From contig JAURVB010013259.1 in assembly GCA_033002965.1 (NCBI GenBank), positions 434,001 to 498,000 on the forward strand: 64,000 nt of DNA, given 5' to 3'. Of this stretch, positions 20,461 to 33,609 are shown one piece after another. The translations under genes were made by a program, and so were the position numbers. Under the pieces are notes generated by a model. That model was not told the DNA's origin and ran no database searches. It saw only the letters and a program-made list of their open reading frames with translations. This stretch comes from Piper betle. Its lineage: Eukaryota > Streptophyta > Magnoliopsida > Piperales > Piperaceae. Within the stretch, counting starts at the first letter, position 1, and every line of letters begins with the position of its first letter.

Positions 20461-21456
20461 CCTTGAATACATGTAACATTAGGAATTTTGTATGCATGTA
20501 TTAAAAACATTTTACAGATCTAAATCCTAGTTTATTGTCTAAAAAGCATTATCATTGTATTCATGATACGTATAAAAATTTCAGCTTGTCAGAAGACGAA
20601 GTTGACAGACAAGAGTTGAATTTTTCCCTACCTATTGTGGCATCAGGCAACAACAACATTGAAAAAAAATGAAAATTATGTTAAGCTAACTCATTCTTTT
20701 CCACCAAAAAGACGCACAAGCATTAACAATCATAGAACAAATCTTAGGAAAAAAACTCCAATTGGAAAAGTAACAATTGCCAAATTAATCATCCCATCCA
20801 AATTTACCTCAACAACATAGTCATCAAATTCATAAAAGAGCACATCGAATAACAATGCACCAGGCCAATTTAAATACTAAGAATTGGAGTAACAATGCAA
20901 CAAAATATGAAATGCCAAAAAAAACAATGAATAATTCAACAACCAAGAAGAAAAAATCTAATGATAATATAAAGGAAAACGGAAGAGCGAACGCAATGAA
21001 GAACTTGGCAAGAAAGAGATGGGAACACGCGAGCAGTGACTGTTTTAAAGCTCAAACTAAAAACTATACCCACACGAAAGATCTACAAAACAGCTCAATA
21101 TGCTAATGACCCTACCAAAATCACACACAAACGATTCACCCATCCCCTCCACCATTATTAACAAGAAATCTTCTAAATCCTTACAAATCCTTATGAAGAC
21201 ATTCGAGAAGCGGGCGTAACGGAGGGATCTCTACCGGATACGGGAGCGGGCGGCGGCGATCTCGACAGCAAGGGAGCGGTTGGTGCAGTCGGAAGGGGAA
21301 AGATGGAAGGAGACTGCGGCGGCGGCGGAGGAGGGGCATGGATTGATCGAACCACTTTTTCACAGCGAAACCCGGTTTCAGATGAACCGGACGATATTGA
21401 ACCGACCCGTAAATCGGCCAAATCTCAAAATATTATATATATATAATTTTTCTACA

Positions 21457-22262
21457 GTGCGCTGTCTTTTTTGGCAACGCACCATGCGGCACCAAATTTA
21501 GGCGGCAGGATTTCAATCCAACGGCCCAGATTTGATAAGCCGCCCTAGACCCGCCTGAGACTCGCCAGCCCACAACCCGACCGTTCGCCGGCCGCCCGTC
21601 TGCCCGCTTGACCACCCACGCTCGCCTGTTCGCCCGCCTCGCCCAACCTCCGCCGCTGCCTGCTCCCCGCGCGCGGCACCCCATCCCACCGCTCCCTCCC
21701 GCCCCACCGGCGCTCCCCCGCCACTGCCTGCCGCCGCGCCCTTCCAACCCCCCCGCCACCGCCGCCGCCCCCGTTAGCCGGTTAGAAGGGCGCGACGGCA
21801 GGTAGTGTCAGGGGAGGGCGCCGATGGGGCGGGAGGGAGGCGCGGGCAGCGGCGGAGGGTGGTCGAGTGGGTGGACAGGAGAATGGGTGGGCGTGGGTGT
21901 GGGCAGCGCGGCGAGGCGGCGGCGGCGGCTGGGGGGTTGGAAGAGGTCGGTCAGGGGCGAGGGGGAGCTGGGGGGGGGGGGCGGGCAGAGGCCGGGGGAG
22001 GGCGCCGACAGGGCTGGGGGTGGCGGAGGTCGTCGCGGGGGCGAGGGGCGCTGTCGGTGGGGAGGCGGGCGGTCCGACGAGCCGCCACAGACAAGCAGAC
22101 TGGTCCGGCGAGCCCCACGGACAAATGGGCGGGAGGGTCTAGGGCTGGGTCTGACGGGTCTGAAAATCAGATTTAGGATAGTGAAATCTAGGCCGCTGGA
22201 TTTCAATCTAACGGCCCATATTTGGCAACGCATGGTGCGCTGCCAAAAAGGGCAGCGCACCA
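21457..22262. mobile_element. GC-rich element with long terminal inverted repeats (Mutator- or hAT-like)
   Basis: The left end reads GTGCGCTGTCTTTTTTGGCA, followed by ACGCACCATGCGGC. The right end in reverse complement reads GTGCGCTGCCCTTTTTGGCA, followed by GCGCACCATGCGTT. The repeat extends, with mismatches, to about 60 bp (ending near GGATTTCAATC on both sides). The right end contains a perfect 13-bp-stem hairpin (ATGGTGCGCTGCC / GGCAGCGCACCAT) at about 22229-22262. The inside (21545-22140) is extremely GC-rich and open in several frames on both strands, but none shows a protein motif. GC-rich cargo between long inverted repeats is a feature of Pack-MULEs; no source gene could be named, and no target duplication was found. 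Confidence 0.6.
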
Positions 22263-22276
22263 TAACGCTGCCATAT

Positions 22277-22277
22277 G

Positions 22278-22312
<35 letters not shown>
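22277..22312. repeat. (AT)n microsatellite
   Basis: Uninterrupted alternating AT run immediately beside the GC-rich inverted-repeat element. Confidence 0.9.
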
Positions 22313-22318
<6 letters not shown>

Positions 22319-22924
22319 TTGACTCACTACAGTCGATGTGTCTTTTTCTTTTCTATTTTTTTCTTTTTGTGAGAGAAATTTTTTTCATTTTAACACAACT
22401 GTGATGAACAATTAAAAAAGTAATTAACTTATTTATAAAGCATGAATCAAGTACTTTTTAATATATTAATAAATAAATATAATATAATAAAATATTTATA
22501 ACTTATAGAAAAAAATGGAATTTTTTTCTTTTACAATGTAAAGACCAATATTTTACGGAGTTTCATCTGTTTTTCAAAAGGTCTACTTTTTGCAAGTCTT
22601 CATTGATGTCTAAGCAAATGCTCCCAAATGATTTTGTGGGTGATTTTGAAACATAAAATGTTTGAATTATTGTTTATTTTAGCTTACTGTTTGTTAACAT
22701 GATTTTAGACCATTATTTTAACAAAATGAATATTAATAATATTTTGACTCAAAATCAAAATAAATATAATTAGAGTCTTTGTTCCACAAAGGAGTGGTTA
22801 GAAATAAAAAATACAAGTACCCAATATTTTTATGATTTCCATCCCACCTACCTTTTATCCTTGGAGTGTCGTCCAAGGATAGTTGGAGCATTGCTATCAA
22901 AGGTCTCAGTCGCAAAAAGTCGCA

Positions 22925-23290
22925 AAACTCGATGAATCGGCCAAGTTAAAAAAAATGGGAGGAGGGGGGGGGAGGGGGTGCCGGCGCCGAGTATTGGGCA
23001 AATAGAATTTGTGAAAAAATAGGTGGAAGTATTCTCGTAATTAAAGTTGACTCGACTCTTATTCGAATAAAAATAATAACTAAATTTAAATAATTTTTAA
23101 AAATAAAAAATTAATATAAAATATAATATACACTCTAACATTAAAATTACATATTGTATAATTAATAACCCACCGATTATAACTTATTCAAATAAATTGA
23201 TTTTTGTCTGATTTTTTATGAATCGGTCGGATTCAACAACTCCCTTTCAATCCGATTCAATGTCCGAATTCAATTTTTGTAGCTATGTCG
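22925..23290. repeat. Second, degenerate copy of the hAT-like family
   Basis: It shows the same order of blocks as the element at 16529-17194: GATGAATCGGCC start, a short G-rich block (GGAGGGGGGG), then ATTCTCGTAATTAAAGTTGACTC, an AT-rich stretch with AATATAATATACAC, and a terminal zone of GAATCGG/CCGATTC units (23215-23265). Much of the GC-rich core is deleted. No target duplication is evident. Confidence 0.65.
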
Positions 23291-25740
23291 AATCTTTCTA
23301 CTTGCCCTTTCGCCCAAATCCATCTCTATTTTTGCATCATTTTATAAAATTAAAATCTGGTGTTATTTGGGTTATCATGCCATTGATTGTTTTGCTTGTG
23401 GTTGTTAGTTGGCTTGTTTGATTTTTGTCGAGGTTACTAGTGGTCCTCAGATCCCATATATGAGGTATATTCTCAATTTTTAAGTGTTGAGATTCCTCTA
23501 GATTAGTAGTCGATATTCTTCACATTCAAATTTGGGTACAGCACTTGTAAATCTTGAATTTTGGGCGATTACTAATTAGAAATAGTCATTCTAAATGTAT
23601 GTGATAGCCACGGTAAAACATTGAACTATATGATTAACCTGCCCACGATTTTTTGACTTTGATTATCTTTGAAAAGATATGTAAATATGGGATTTATTTT
23701 GTTCTGTTGTACGGATTTCAATGTAAATTTTATTTTGATTCATGCAGTGTTAGAATCGAAGTGTGAATTGTCTTTAGTCTGATTGCAACAAGTAGATGCG
23801 GATGAATGAGCTTGTATTTCAATGGAAGATCTGTTTTGAAAATCAACTTCAAGACAACTAGCTCTTGGTCTGAACTGGCCATAATGCTATCGGAAATTAC
23901 GTTCTTTCGTAGATATTAGGCAGATGTAGCCAAGTACAACAATAATTTTGGTTAAAAATTTTCATATACAGTACCTGCAAAGTTGAGCATGTATGTACTT
24001 TTTTCTATTGATTAAATATATCTATCCATTCTCAATATATGGTGAGTAGTTTATTTGCTTTTGCACTAAAATGTGAAAGGATTTAATCGAAGATAATTTG
24101 ATTTACTTGGTGAAATTTTGGATATTCTTCACTTTCTTTTGTTTAGTCTCTCTTTGATATGCCCATTTCTAATTAGGTAGTAATTGGAAGTTATATGTGT
24201 GTTGTTCAATGTGAATCAAGGTCTTTTTGTCTGGCTAAATTATGTTTATAGTATCATTTTTAGAATAGATAGTTAACCTTTTAAGGTAGTTTCTTCCTGA
24301 TTTTACATTGCAATCATATTTGCATAATTTTTATTTTTAATCGTGTTTAAAATTTATTGGAAATTATGTGACGTATCAAATCAGGCAATGCTTATTCTAA
24401 GGCATTGTTTTTATTATACTGCCATTTTTTTATTTTTTGCATGTGTTGCTTTCGTTAACTTGTAACCCGTTGTGTCTGTCCGGTCAATTATTTTAGATTG
24501 GTCATTGGGTGCTACCGGCTACGCCTATACGCCATTGAAGATAGATTGACACTCTAGAGCAAAGAGGCTCGAGAGAATTGCATATGAGCAACAACAAGAT
24601 ATTGACAGAAGTTCGTAACATATGAACAATGTCGGCTTGGGAAAATTTTTTAAAATGAGATAACAATGCAAATCTGTATTTTGTAATTGCAGGGCGAAAT
24701 TGTCGTGTTTGTAATAATTTGTATTTGTCCTATAGAGTGGATTAAATTAGAACTCAAAAAGTTCTATTAGCAATGAACTTTATTATTTTCTTCACTTAAA
24801 CCTCAGGTAATGGATTTGATGTCATTTCAAATATCTATGATAAATTTGCTTTATCTTTTTGTTCTTTGGGTGGTACTTAGATTTTGTTTTATTGTTTTGT
24901 TAGTTTATGAATATTTGGTTCATAAGTGCTCACAGATATGTAAATTTCTTCAAATTATTGAGATATAATTATGTCCTTATTTTTTATATATGAGTTACAT
25001 AATAAATTTATAATAATCAAGTTGAATTATATCTTCTTTTGTATAATATTGTGATTTTAATTATTAGACTTAGAAGTTACAGTACATGGGAAAAAGTGAA
25101 TGCCAAAGTAATTTTTTTATATAAAAGATGGGTATATGTAACTGTCAAATTTCGATTTTTCAAATTTTTATTCTTACTTACAATAAATTTTATATTACTC
25201 TTTTCATCTAATTTCTAATTTTTTTCTTATGCAACAAAACGGGCTGTTATGATTCTTTTGTAACATATTGTGGGTGTGGATATCATCCTTTGTAAAAAAT
25301 CTACACGTAAAATTATATTCTATTTTTTATAATAAATAATAACAATAATTTTAAATTAAGTATAATAATATGGGTCAGAATTAACTATAATGTAAGAAAG
25401 ATTAGAATCAACTATAATGTAAGAAAGATTAAAACGCATCGAGCACAAAAATAAAAGGGCTAATTTAAAAATATTATTCAGCCATCAATTGTGTTTATGT
25501 CTAGTTAATCTAAATATTATGAATGGAAACTCCACGCCGATTAGGTTGGTCGACATCCGTTGGGCCCCTAGTTTAAAAAACAATTTGGATCTTCATTTTG
25601 ATACTAATTACTAGATGCTGATTGATTGAAAGTTCTCGTGAACAATTATAATTTTTAAATATAGAATTTGGGTAGCACCTTCAACAAAAAGACGACCTAA
25701 GAAATATAAAATTCCTAAGGGCTATAAACCCAAAAATATT
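23291..25740. other. AT-rich intergenic spacer, nothing recognised
   Basis: About 2.4 kb of AT-rich DNA with frequent stops in all frames. I found no exon, RNA gene, terminal repeat or target duplication that I can support. Confidence 0.5.
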
Positions 25741-25916
25741 ATGTCTCATATTCCACTTCAAAATCAATTAGAGACGACAAAAAACAAAATGCATGTATAT
25801 CCCACTTAATATGTCACTAGCCAGCATTGGACTACTTCAGTATTTATTTATTCAGCTATAGCATTAACTAAAAGTCAAAAATTGCAACGCTAGCTTTCAT
25901 AATATTATCTAACTGG

Positions 25917-27530
25917 TCAAGCAGACGAAGAAGAAAATAGCCACTCGGAGAACGCATCTAGCGTGTTCATGTCCGCCCTGTAATGCTTCTGAGTGAAGTC
26001 GAGTAGAGCAGACCAGGTGAAGTCCGGATATTTTCTGGGGTGGTCTTCATTTACTAGTTCATCTGGTGCCCTCACAACCTTCTCCATTTCCGGGTTCATA
26101 AAGAACGTAAGAGTGAACCTTGGAGCTTGAGGGTTAACCACAGCGCGGTGAAGGCAGCTACGGTATCGTCCGTTGGTTAACGCCTGCACGTTCAATGGTC
26201 ATGAACACAAATTTCATCAAATGAATTTCATATTTTATCTCCACTTTGACTAAGATGTTCATGCAGGCATGCTAAGAAGGAAAATGTCTTGCATAATTCC
26301 ATGGCCATTTACAATTTGTACAGTAAAGGAACTGATCATCAATTTCTTCGATTATACTCGATCATAAGTTACATAGTTAATAGAAAAATCTTAATAACTG
26401 TCATATATATAAATTTTACGTCGAATGTATGTAAAATATGTAGCCAAAAATTTAATTTATAGCTCTTAAAAACTTGCCATGAAGGTGTCCCCAATGTTAA
26501 TGACAAACGCATCCGGTCTAGGAGAGATGGTCTGCCACTGTCCATCTACGAACACCTGCAAACCCTCCACCAATTGCTGGTGCAAGATGGTAAGAGATGT
26601 AGGATCATTGTGCGGCCCTGTACCAAGAGTTTGATCTGGTTCTTGGCATGGTGGGTACTTGTTGAGCCTCATTATTGATTCATTCCTCTCATAGAAGTCC
26701 CTGAATTGGCTTCTTCCCAACCCCAAGCTCAACCCCAGCAGCTCCATGATTTTCAATGCAAGCTTGTTCATTTCCTCACAGTACTCCTGGCACACAACCC
26801 TGCCAAACATGACATGACAATCATGAATGATTATAAGTAGCTACATCTTAATTATATAAATAAATTATTTGTCACAATTAATACTCGATATGGTTTGCTC
26901 CCTTGCCACTTATGATCACCGACTGTGGATTTCATAATATTATCAAATAGAAATCACAATACCCATGCATGTAGAAAACAAAGTTAAAAATTTTAAATAA
27001 TAATTTGGAATACTCAGAAGGTACACTAACCCTGTTTGTAGGAAGTCATGGCCAAGCACGTCGACAAAGTAATCCTGCACCATTTTGGGAGGAGTTAGGG
27101 TGGCCGACGCAAATCTAAAGGAGAAGGTCTCTTTCCACGGCAGCTTGGAGGAAAACCGGCCCTTGTAGCCGTGTGAGTAGCCCCAGCTCTCCCCTACCTT
27201 CCTCTGCACCGTCTCCTTCACAGCCGTGGGCGACGAGAAGAAGGCATCGGTGGCATGGTGGACGGCCGCAACCAGTGCAAGGGGCACGCCATGGTTGATG
27301 ATCTGAAAAAAGCCGTGCCTCGTGCAAGCACTGTCGACGGCCTTCGTTGCCTCCGTCGTCGCATCTGGGTCGCCTGAGAGGAAGCCTCTTAGGTCGACGA
27401 CAGGGATGATGACGTCCTCCGTCCGAAGGTCCTGCCTCTCCTCCTTGGGCCAGACAAATTGAGTGGGAATTCCCACATCTCCATCGCATGCCAATGGAGA
27501 TGGAGGGGCTGTAGAGGCAGACATGGACAT
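25917..27530 (-). CDS. Gibberellin 20-oxidase (2-oxoglutarate/Fe(II) dioxygenase)
   Basis: Soluble enzyme that oxidises carbon 20 of GA12/GA53 stepwise toward GA9/GA20, using 2-oxoglutarate, O2 and Fe(II). Three exons: 27031-27530, 26478-26799, 25917-26183; 1089 nt, 362 aa, the normal length. Exon 1 has the GA20ox-specific LPWKETFSFRF motif. Exon 2 has LNKYPPC, GTGPHNDPTSLTILHQ (Fe ligands His and Asp) and VNIGDTFM. Exon 3 has LTNGRYRSCLHRAVVN (third Fe ligand) and PRFTLTFF, where the 2-oxoglutarate RxS is RxT. Exons 1 and 2 join at GG/G with GT-AG. Exons 2 and 3 only join in frame if the donor is GC (ATG/GCAAGT), a GC-AG intron at the position conserved in the family. The neighbouring unit 2 carries its broken duplicate. 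Which GA20ox paralogue this is cannot be stated. Confidence 0.94.
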
Positions 27531-27626
27531 ATTGAGTAGTAAGGAGTAGTATAATATAAAGAGTGAGAACAGATTTTTTAATGCACAAGAGGGAGATCTT
27601 ATTGAGAATGGGGAGGTAAGACCCCC

Positions 27627-27638
27627 TATACATATAAA
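27627..27638 (-). promoter_or_regulatory. Candidate TATA box of the GA20-oxidase gene
   Basis: The minus strand reads TTTATATGTATA about 97 nt upstream of the ATG, a reasonable position for a short leader. In the duplicate the same place reads GTATATGTAGTG, a weaker match. A second TATA-like string, TATATTATA, lies about 20-30 nt upstream of the ATG, too close for a normal leader. Confidence 0.4.
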
Positions 27639-27699
27639 GAAGAAGGCTGATCAAGCAGAAAAAAGGTCCAGTGACCAAGTGCTATAATGTCTTGCTGCC

Positions 27700-28745
27700 A
27701 ACTTGGAGCTGCACAACAGCATCAAGATTCTGAATGCATCGAGATAAAAAAAGTTACCAAGATTTTAGGTGGAACATGAATGATATAATTGCTTTGTAAC
27801 AACATGCGTGTTTTATTTGACCTTTAATTGTGTGAATTTCATGTAGTGCATGTATTACAGTGGGCAAGAATATTAAATGAGGGGTGTCTATTAAATAAAT
27901 GGTGTTAACCGAGAGGATGAACCACTCGATATGTAGACAAATTATTACATATGCAAATTTAAAACGTTTTAGAATTCGAAAATGCTCATTGTACTTCGAA
28001 CAGTCATTGAAAAGGCTCATATTATTCTATATAACCATTAAACATCATAATTTCCTAGTTTTGAAAATAACTAGTGTGACAAAGAAAAGTGGTGTTTTAA
28101 AAGTCTATATAATGCATACTCATTGTACTACTCTTTAGGTTTTTACAGTGCAATGGCTCTAAGGTATGCATTGAGCCTATGTTTTTCAGTGACCAAAATA
28201 TTGATTTCTTGCTGTCCAGAAAAAGGAAAGAAAAAGAAAATGGTTCTGGCTCCACTCTCGATGTTGCATGCATATGTGCAAGTAATGGTAAAAAAATTTA
28301 ATTGATGAAAATTTTGTCATTGAAATTTGAAATATGCTACAAACTATCTCGGCACAAAATATTTACTCGTGAAATTTATTTCTTTTTCCGACGCGAACTC
28401 AATTTTTAAAACTCTTACTTTACAATAAAGTTATGGCGTCGAGCAAGAAAGCTAGGGATTAGCTAATTACTACGTATATAGTTAATATATAAATTCGTGG
28501 AACCATTATCTTGTATGAAAAAGGCCATTAATCGAGGTTAAATTATTTTAATAGGTGTTTCATGGTTCCAATCCCTTCTTGGACGTGACAAGTAGCAGCC
28601 TTGCAATTTCATGTTAATGTCTTAGGTATCTGAGCCGAGTCGAGTTTAACCATGCTTAAGCTCAATTAGTATATTTTGAGTTTGAGATTAGATCTAAAAG
28701 GTTCGAGTTTAAGTCAAATTCGAGTCAAAATGAGCTAGCTCAATT

Positions 28746-28790
<45 letters not shown>

Positions 28791-29395
28791 CACACACACA
28801 CATATTTTTCTGATTAACTTGAAATAAAGATAATCATGAAAGTTTAAATAGTTTGAAAATAAAATCTTTGCCAAATAGCTCGATTATGATTCATAGATAG
28901 TTCTATTAGTTTAAAACTTTAATTATATATATCAATTCAATTCTATGCCAAATATCTTATGAGAAAATAAAATCATTGGATTAGCATTTAAAACTATTAT
29001 TATAATGTAATTATATTTATTTAAATTTTATATTTTATATAGATGGCTATATAAAAATCATATTAAGTACTTTATTTAAAGTACTCTAATTCAAATTAAA
29101 GTTTAACTCGGCCATTGGCCAAGTGTTACAATATAAATTAAATGTCTCATAAATTAATTTTTAAGTTATTTATCAATATCATAAATAAATCTATGACGTA
29201 AACAATTAGTTAAAATTCAAATTCTAATTCATGTTATTAAATAAAATATAAGATCACCAATGCTCAAAATCAACTAAGACCTTATGAAATGAACCGAACT
29301 GAAATCTTCATGTAAACAGCTTAGAAATATAACAATAAAAAGAAAAATAAATTCTTTAATAAGAGAGAGTCTTCTCGCTATCTTGACTCTACCCA
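27700..29395. other. Upstream flank of the GA20-oxidase, AT-rich
   Basis: Non-coding flank duplicated in unit 2 (37600-39300). It contains an (AT)n run at about 28747-28787 and an eroded stretch rich in CGAGTTTAA/GAGCTC units (28630-28740) that resembles the interior of the MITE at 43921. No exon is supported. Confidence 0.5.
28747..28787. repeat. (AT)n microsatellite in unit 1
   Basis: About 40 bp of alternating AT followed by a short CACACA run. The same position in unit 2 (38661-38710) also holds an AT run, so the repeat predates the duplication. Confidence 0.9.
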
Positions 29396-29645
29396 CCGTT
29401 CCCTGTGACCCAACCCAAAGTGCAAACTTATGTCATCTCTTCAAAAGTTGTTAACCAAAGTTAAAAATTTATAGTTCCTTCTCAATTATAAACACGATCT
29501 TACCCCATTATATATTACATGTGGGATTTAGTTAAGGGATCTCATAATCCACCTGTCTTACAAAATCTAGTTCTTGAAATTCTTATAATTAGCTCGTCAC
29601 TAGCCCAGTCTACATCCTTCTCTAGCCTGTGATCGGCAGCTCAAA
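29396..29645 (-). mobile_element. TRIM remnant in unit 1
   Basis: Reverse-oriented relative of the TRIM at 14464: GACCCAACCCAAAGTGCAAA at one end, GGGATCTCATAATCCACC at the other end of the LTR, then internal sequence with GCTCGTCACTAGCCCAG. The second LTR is only partly recognisable. The counterpart in unit 2 is at 39310-39700. Confidence 0.7.
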
Positions 29646-29729
29646 GTGCAAAAAAATGGTATACATTATCTCTTTAAAAGTAATTAACCTTTTTGAATAA
29701 ATGACTTAAACTCATTATGTTGCACTAAT

Positions 29730-31400
29730 TGGATTGAACAATTTTGTGTTAGTGATAAAATTATTGAGTCATATAATTATAATAAACAAACTAATATATT
29801 CTACAACATCATTAATTGAGTTCTTTAGTGATTATGAACATATGTCAAGCTCTTATTATGCATTAAGGGATGGCTGCCCCATCCAGCTACAATCTCTTAT
29901 ATATACGCACACTACGTGACCCATAGCCTGTAGTTTTCGATATTTATTATTTACTCACCTTCTTGGTATCACAAGTACATAATGAGTTGTCTTTCACCAT
30001 TTTCCCCTGTCACTTTTTTGGCATGTGGGTAAATATTTAATCTTTCAAAAATTTTAGCCCAGGCCCTTGTTAGATTGAATCAATTCTTTAACCTCGGTTA
30101 TACTCTGCGCATGGTGGTCAAATGTTGGCTCAGGCCGACCCAGGCTGTCAAAAATATATAATATTTCGAGTAATTATACGAACCTGAAATTTTGATGAAG
30201 CACCCGCAAGTACAACACACGATGCTAATCTGAATGAAACAATAAAATTTTACACAGGTATAATTCTATACGAACAAAATTGCATGCAATGAAATGAGTT
30301 TATTATATGATTATTAAAACTTGACAAAATAAACATGCAACAAACAAAATATTAAACTTTAAATTTACAATATTTACAACAAGTACAGTGAGATAATTAA
30401 TTATTCATGTGACACAATCAGTTAAGTCATACCTTACATTTAAAAATAATTATTCAAATCACAATTCACCCTTAACCAACGATAAAATGATTATTAACTT
30501 ACTAACATGTATTTAATTACTAATATTAGTATATTTTTCTTGATGCATTAATTATTTAACCAAAGAAATCATATTAAGATTATCATTCTAGAAATTTAGG
30601 TTACCATTTAGATTTTTAATCAATATCAAATTTTAATTCCTATTAAGAAATAACGGTGTGTTATTTCATTACTAATAGCTTGAATATTTATTAATAACAA
30701 TTTATTAACGGTGTGTTAGATCGTCATGTCGCTTCTATTAAAATTTAAAGGATAGCACTGTAAGATTATTTTAAATTACTTAACTAGGTAAAGGTTCCAA
30801 CATTATTTATTTTAAGCTGCTATTACGATTCAACGTTTGCGATTATTATATTATTATACTCTAATAATTCATACCTTAATTTACCAATACAAGTACATAA
30901 AGTGCTTATCTTTATATTTTATTAGTGACATCATAAATGTAATTGATTGTAAACACTGAACCATAATTTAATAATAATCATATTTTAACTAATAAAATAT
31001 TCATGGAACAGTTATAATACATTCATACACATGAATTTATAGCATTTCAATTAACTCAACCATGATTAATTATAATTGTGTTTTGATAAATAATTAATAA
31101 CCCATGAGCATATATGTGTATTACCTTGCTAAGATATAAAAACTTCATCCTTACTATTTTAATTAAATATAACAAGTTAATCAATAGATTAAAATGTCAT
31201 TAATTAATTAATTAAATATAGCCATTAACTAACACATGTAGGTAATGACTAACTTCGGTATTTATTAACATTATCTAATATAAATAATGTACATATCTCA
31301 AATTAAAACACAATACCCTTATTTAATATTACATAAATAATTATTTATTAATAATTATCCCACATGATCATGTGTTTATTATCCAAAATCTAGCCAAACA
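29730..31400. repeat. R1 repeat copy 2 with AT-rich continuation
   Basis: The core (29730-30240) matches the R1 block at 1.95-2.42 kb: TTAGTGATTATGAACATA, the GGCTGCCCCATCC variant, GTACATAATGAGTTGTCTT, GCATGGTGGTCAAATG. The following kilobase is AT-rich and resembles the 2.5-3.9 kb part of copy 1. No coding frame is present. Confidence 0.65.
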
Positions 31401-33609
31401 TCAAGCGAATTCGATGTCGATCAAGCTGTTAGTACCCATAATTTTAGTTATGGACAAGGTGTTCCATATAATATTTTGGTTTGGAATAAAATTTATTTAA
31501 CAGTTCCATAGATGCTAAATAGCGTAAGATGAATCACTTTTTATTACCACTGGAAGCACATCACTTTACCACAAGGTAATATTTCACAATTTAATCAATG
31601 AATCCTCCAATAATTTGATAGGATGGTCAAGAGATTATTTATAGTCAAATTCTTCATAACAAACCAACAGATATAACATTTTTGGTACGACTAGTTTATC
31701 GGTCTAGGCATAGATATTTTCATTAGGTCATCTTCTTCAGAATATTGGGTTTATGTTCATAATTTCCTGGCATAGATATTGGCAGAAGTTGATTGAAAAG
31801 ACCACTATTTGTAGAAGACTAAAAATAATATAGCATATTGATAATGGCATGTGAATTTTATGTGGTGGAACTCCTTAATATATTCCAAATTAGAGATGTG
31901 CTCATAAATAAAGATTTGAAACTTCATAATTAAGCACCCATTTTTAGTGTTTTACTAAATGACACCTTTGGTAAAAATATGACCTTATACATCCAAAGAC
32001 GTTCAAGGATAAGAGGGAATAGGACCGTCGTCCCAGGATCATATATTTTCAAAATAGTTGATTTTCTTTCTCCCTTCACTGCTCGTCAATATGTGTTTTC
32101 AGAACGCTAAGGGGGCAACTCCTTCGCAAATTACAAGCCACCCTCAAATTAGATCGTAAAGTGTACTCAGCCACCGTTATTTGTCTCATATTCCACTTCA
32201 TAATCAATTATAGAGACGACAAAAACAAAAATGCATGTATATCCCACATATTATGTCACTAGCCAGCACTGGACTACCTTCTTCAGTATTTATTTATTCA
32301 GCTATAGCAATGACTAAAAGTCACAAATGCAACGCTAGCTTTCATAATATTACATAACTGATCAAGCAGATGAAGAGGAAGATAGCCACTCGGAGAACGC
32401 ATCTAGCGTGTTCATGTCCGCCTTGTAATGCTTCTGAGTGAAGTCCAGTAGATCAGACCAGGTGAAGTCCGGATATTTTCTGGGGTGGTCTTCATCTACT
32501 AGTTCCTCTGGTGTCCCCACAACCTTCTCCATTTCCGGGTTCATGAAGGACGTTAGAGTGAACCTTGGAGCTCGAGGGTTAATCACAGCGCAGTGAAGGC
32601 AGCTACGGTATCGTCCGTTGGTTAACGCCTGCACGTTCAATGGTCATTAACACACAATTTCATTGAATGCTTTTCATATATTTTCTCCACTTTGTTTTTC
32701 CTAACAAAATTGTTTGATGACTAAGATGTTCACGCAACAACCCGCTTGTTCTAAGCCACGAACAAAGTATTATTATATAAAACTAAGTATCTCATAAATT
32801 AATTTTTTTAATTTTCAAGATTTTAAATAATCCATAACAATAAATTTACTATAGAAATGCTCCAAATAATCTAAGCCTTGTGAACCGAACCAAAATCCTA
32901 CTGTCATGCAAACAATCTACAAAAAAAATCTAATAACAGAGTCTTCTAGCTATCCCGACTCTACCCATCCTTCCATGCTCGTACGTGTGGAGGTAATTCC
33001 ACTTTAGTGATAAAAACATTAAATCATACATGAGATTTTAGCTGGATAGGCAGCCAACCTCCTAGCATTTTAAAGGCTTGAGATAATCACTAAAAGTCGA
33101 ATTAATGATGTTGTGAAATACATTAATTTTTTCTTGTAATTATATGACTTAGTATTTTTATCACTAACGCGAAATTGCCTCTGCAGGTATGAAAGGTTGA
33201 GTCGGGACAGCTGATAGTTAGAGGACTCTATTATTGGGCTATTCTTTTTTCTAGATTCTTTCCATGACATTGGCATTTTGGTTCGGTTCATGGGTTTTAT
33301 AAAATTAATTTTTTATTAATTTTCAAGATTTTAAATAATCTGTAATAATAAATTTAATATACAAATGTTCGGAATAATCTAAACCCCATAAACTAGACCA
33401 AAATCCCACTACCATGCAAACAATCTAGAAAAAGAATAGTTCAATAACAAAGAGGACCGATCAAGCTACCCCGAGTGGGCAGCACAGCATGTCGAGCAGC
33501 CGCCAGTACCAAGCAAAATAGCGGTACTGCATTGTGGCACACAGGTGTGTGTGCGCAAGTGAGCACGCGCGGGTGTCCCAACTCTACCCGTCCTTCTATG
33601 CTCATACCT

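Larger units (their letters stand above)
25740..32170. repeat. Tandem segmental duplication, unit 1 (intact GA20-oxidase)
   Basis: Unit 1 and unit 2 (32171-40290) share, in the same order and orientation, the gene's 3' flank (TGTCTCATATTCCACTTCA), the GA20-oxidase exons, at least 2 kb of upstream flank with the same AT microsatellite position, a TRIM remnant, an R1 repeat, and a closing block (CGTCGTCCCAGGATCATATA, then GAACGCTAAGG) at 31.98-32.16 and 40.06-40.28 kb. That closing block followed at once by the start of unit 2 shows a head-to-tail duplication. The units have diverged by many substitutions and indels, so the event is not recent. Confidence 0.85.

Noticed and set aside
21808..22372. 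Long open frames on both strands (151 and 182 codons)
   Set aside because: Low-complexity Gly/Arg/Pro translations from extreme GC content; no motif, and one runs into an AT microsatellite.
26465..26477. GT donor in GCAAGTTTTT for GA20-oxidase intron 2
   Set aside because: It would add bases that put exon 3 out of frame; the GC donor keeps the conserved reading.
32362..32640. Exon 3 of the second GA20-oxidase as evidence for a second functional gene
   Set aside because: Its partner exons are truncated, frameshifted and about 4 kb away behind repeats.
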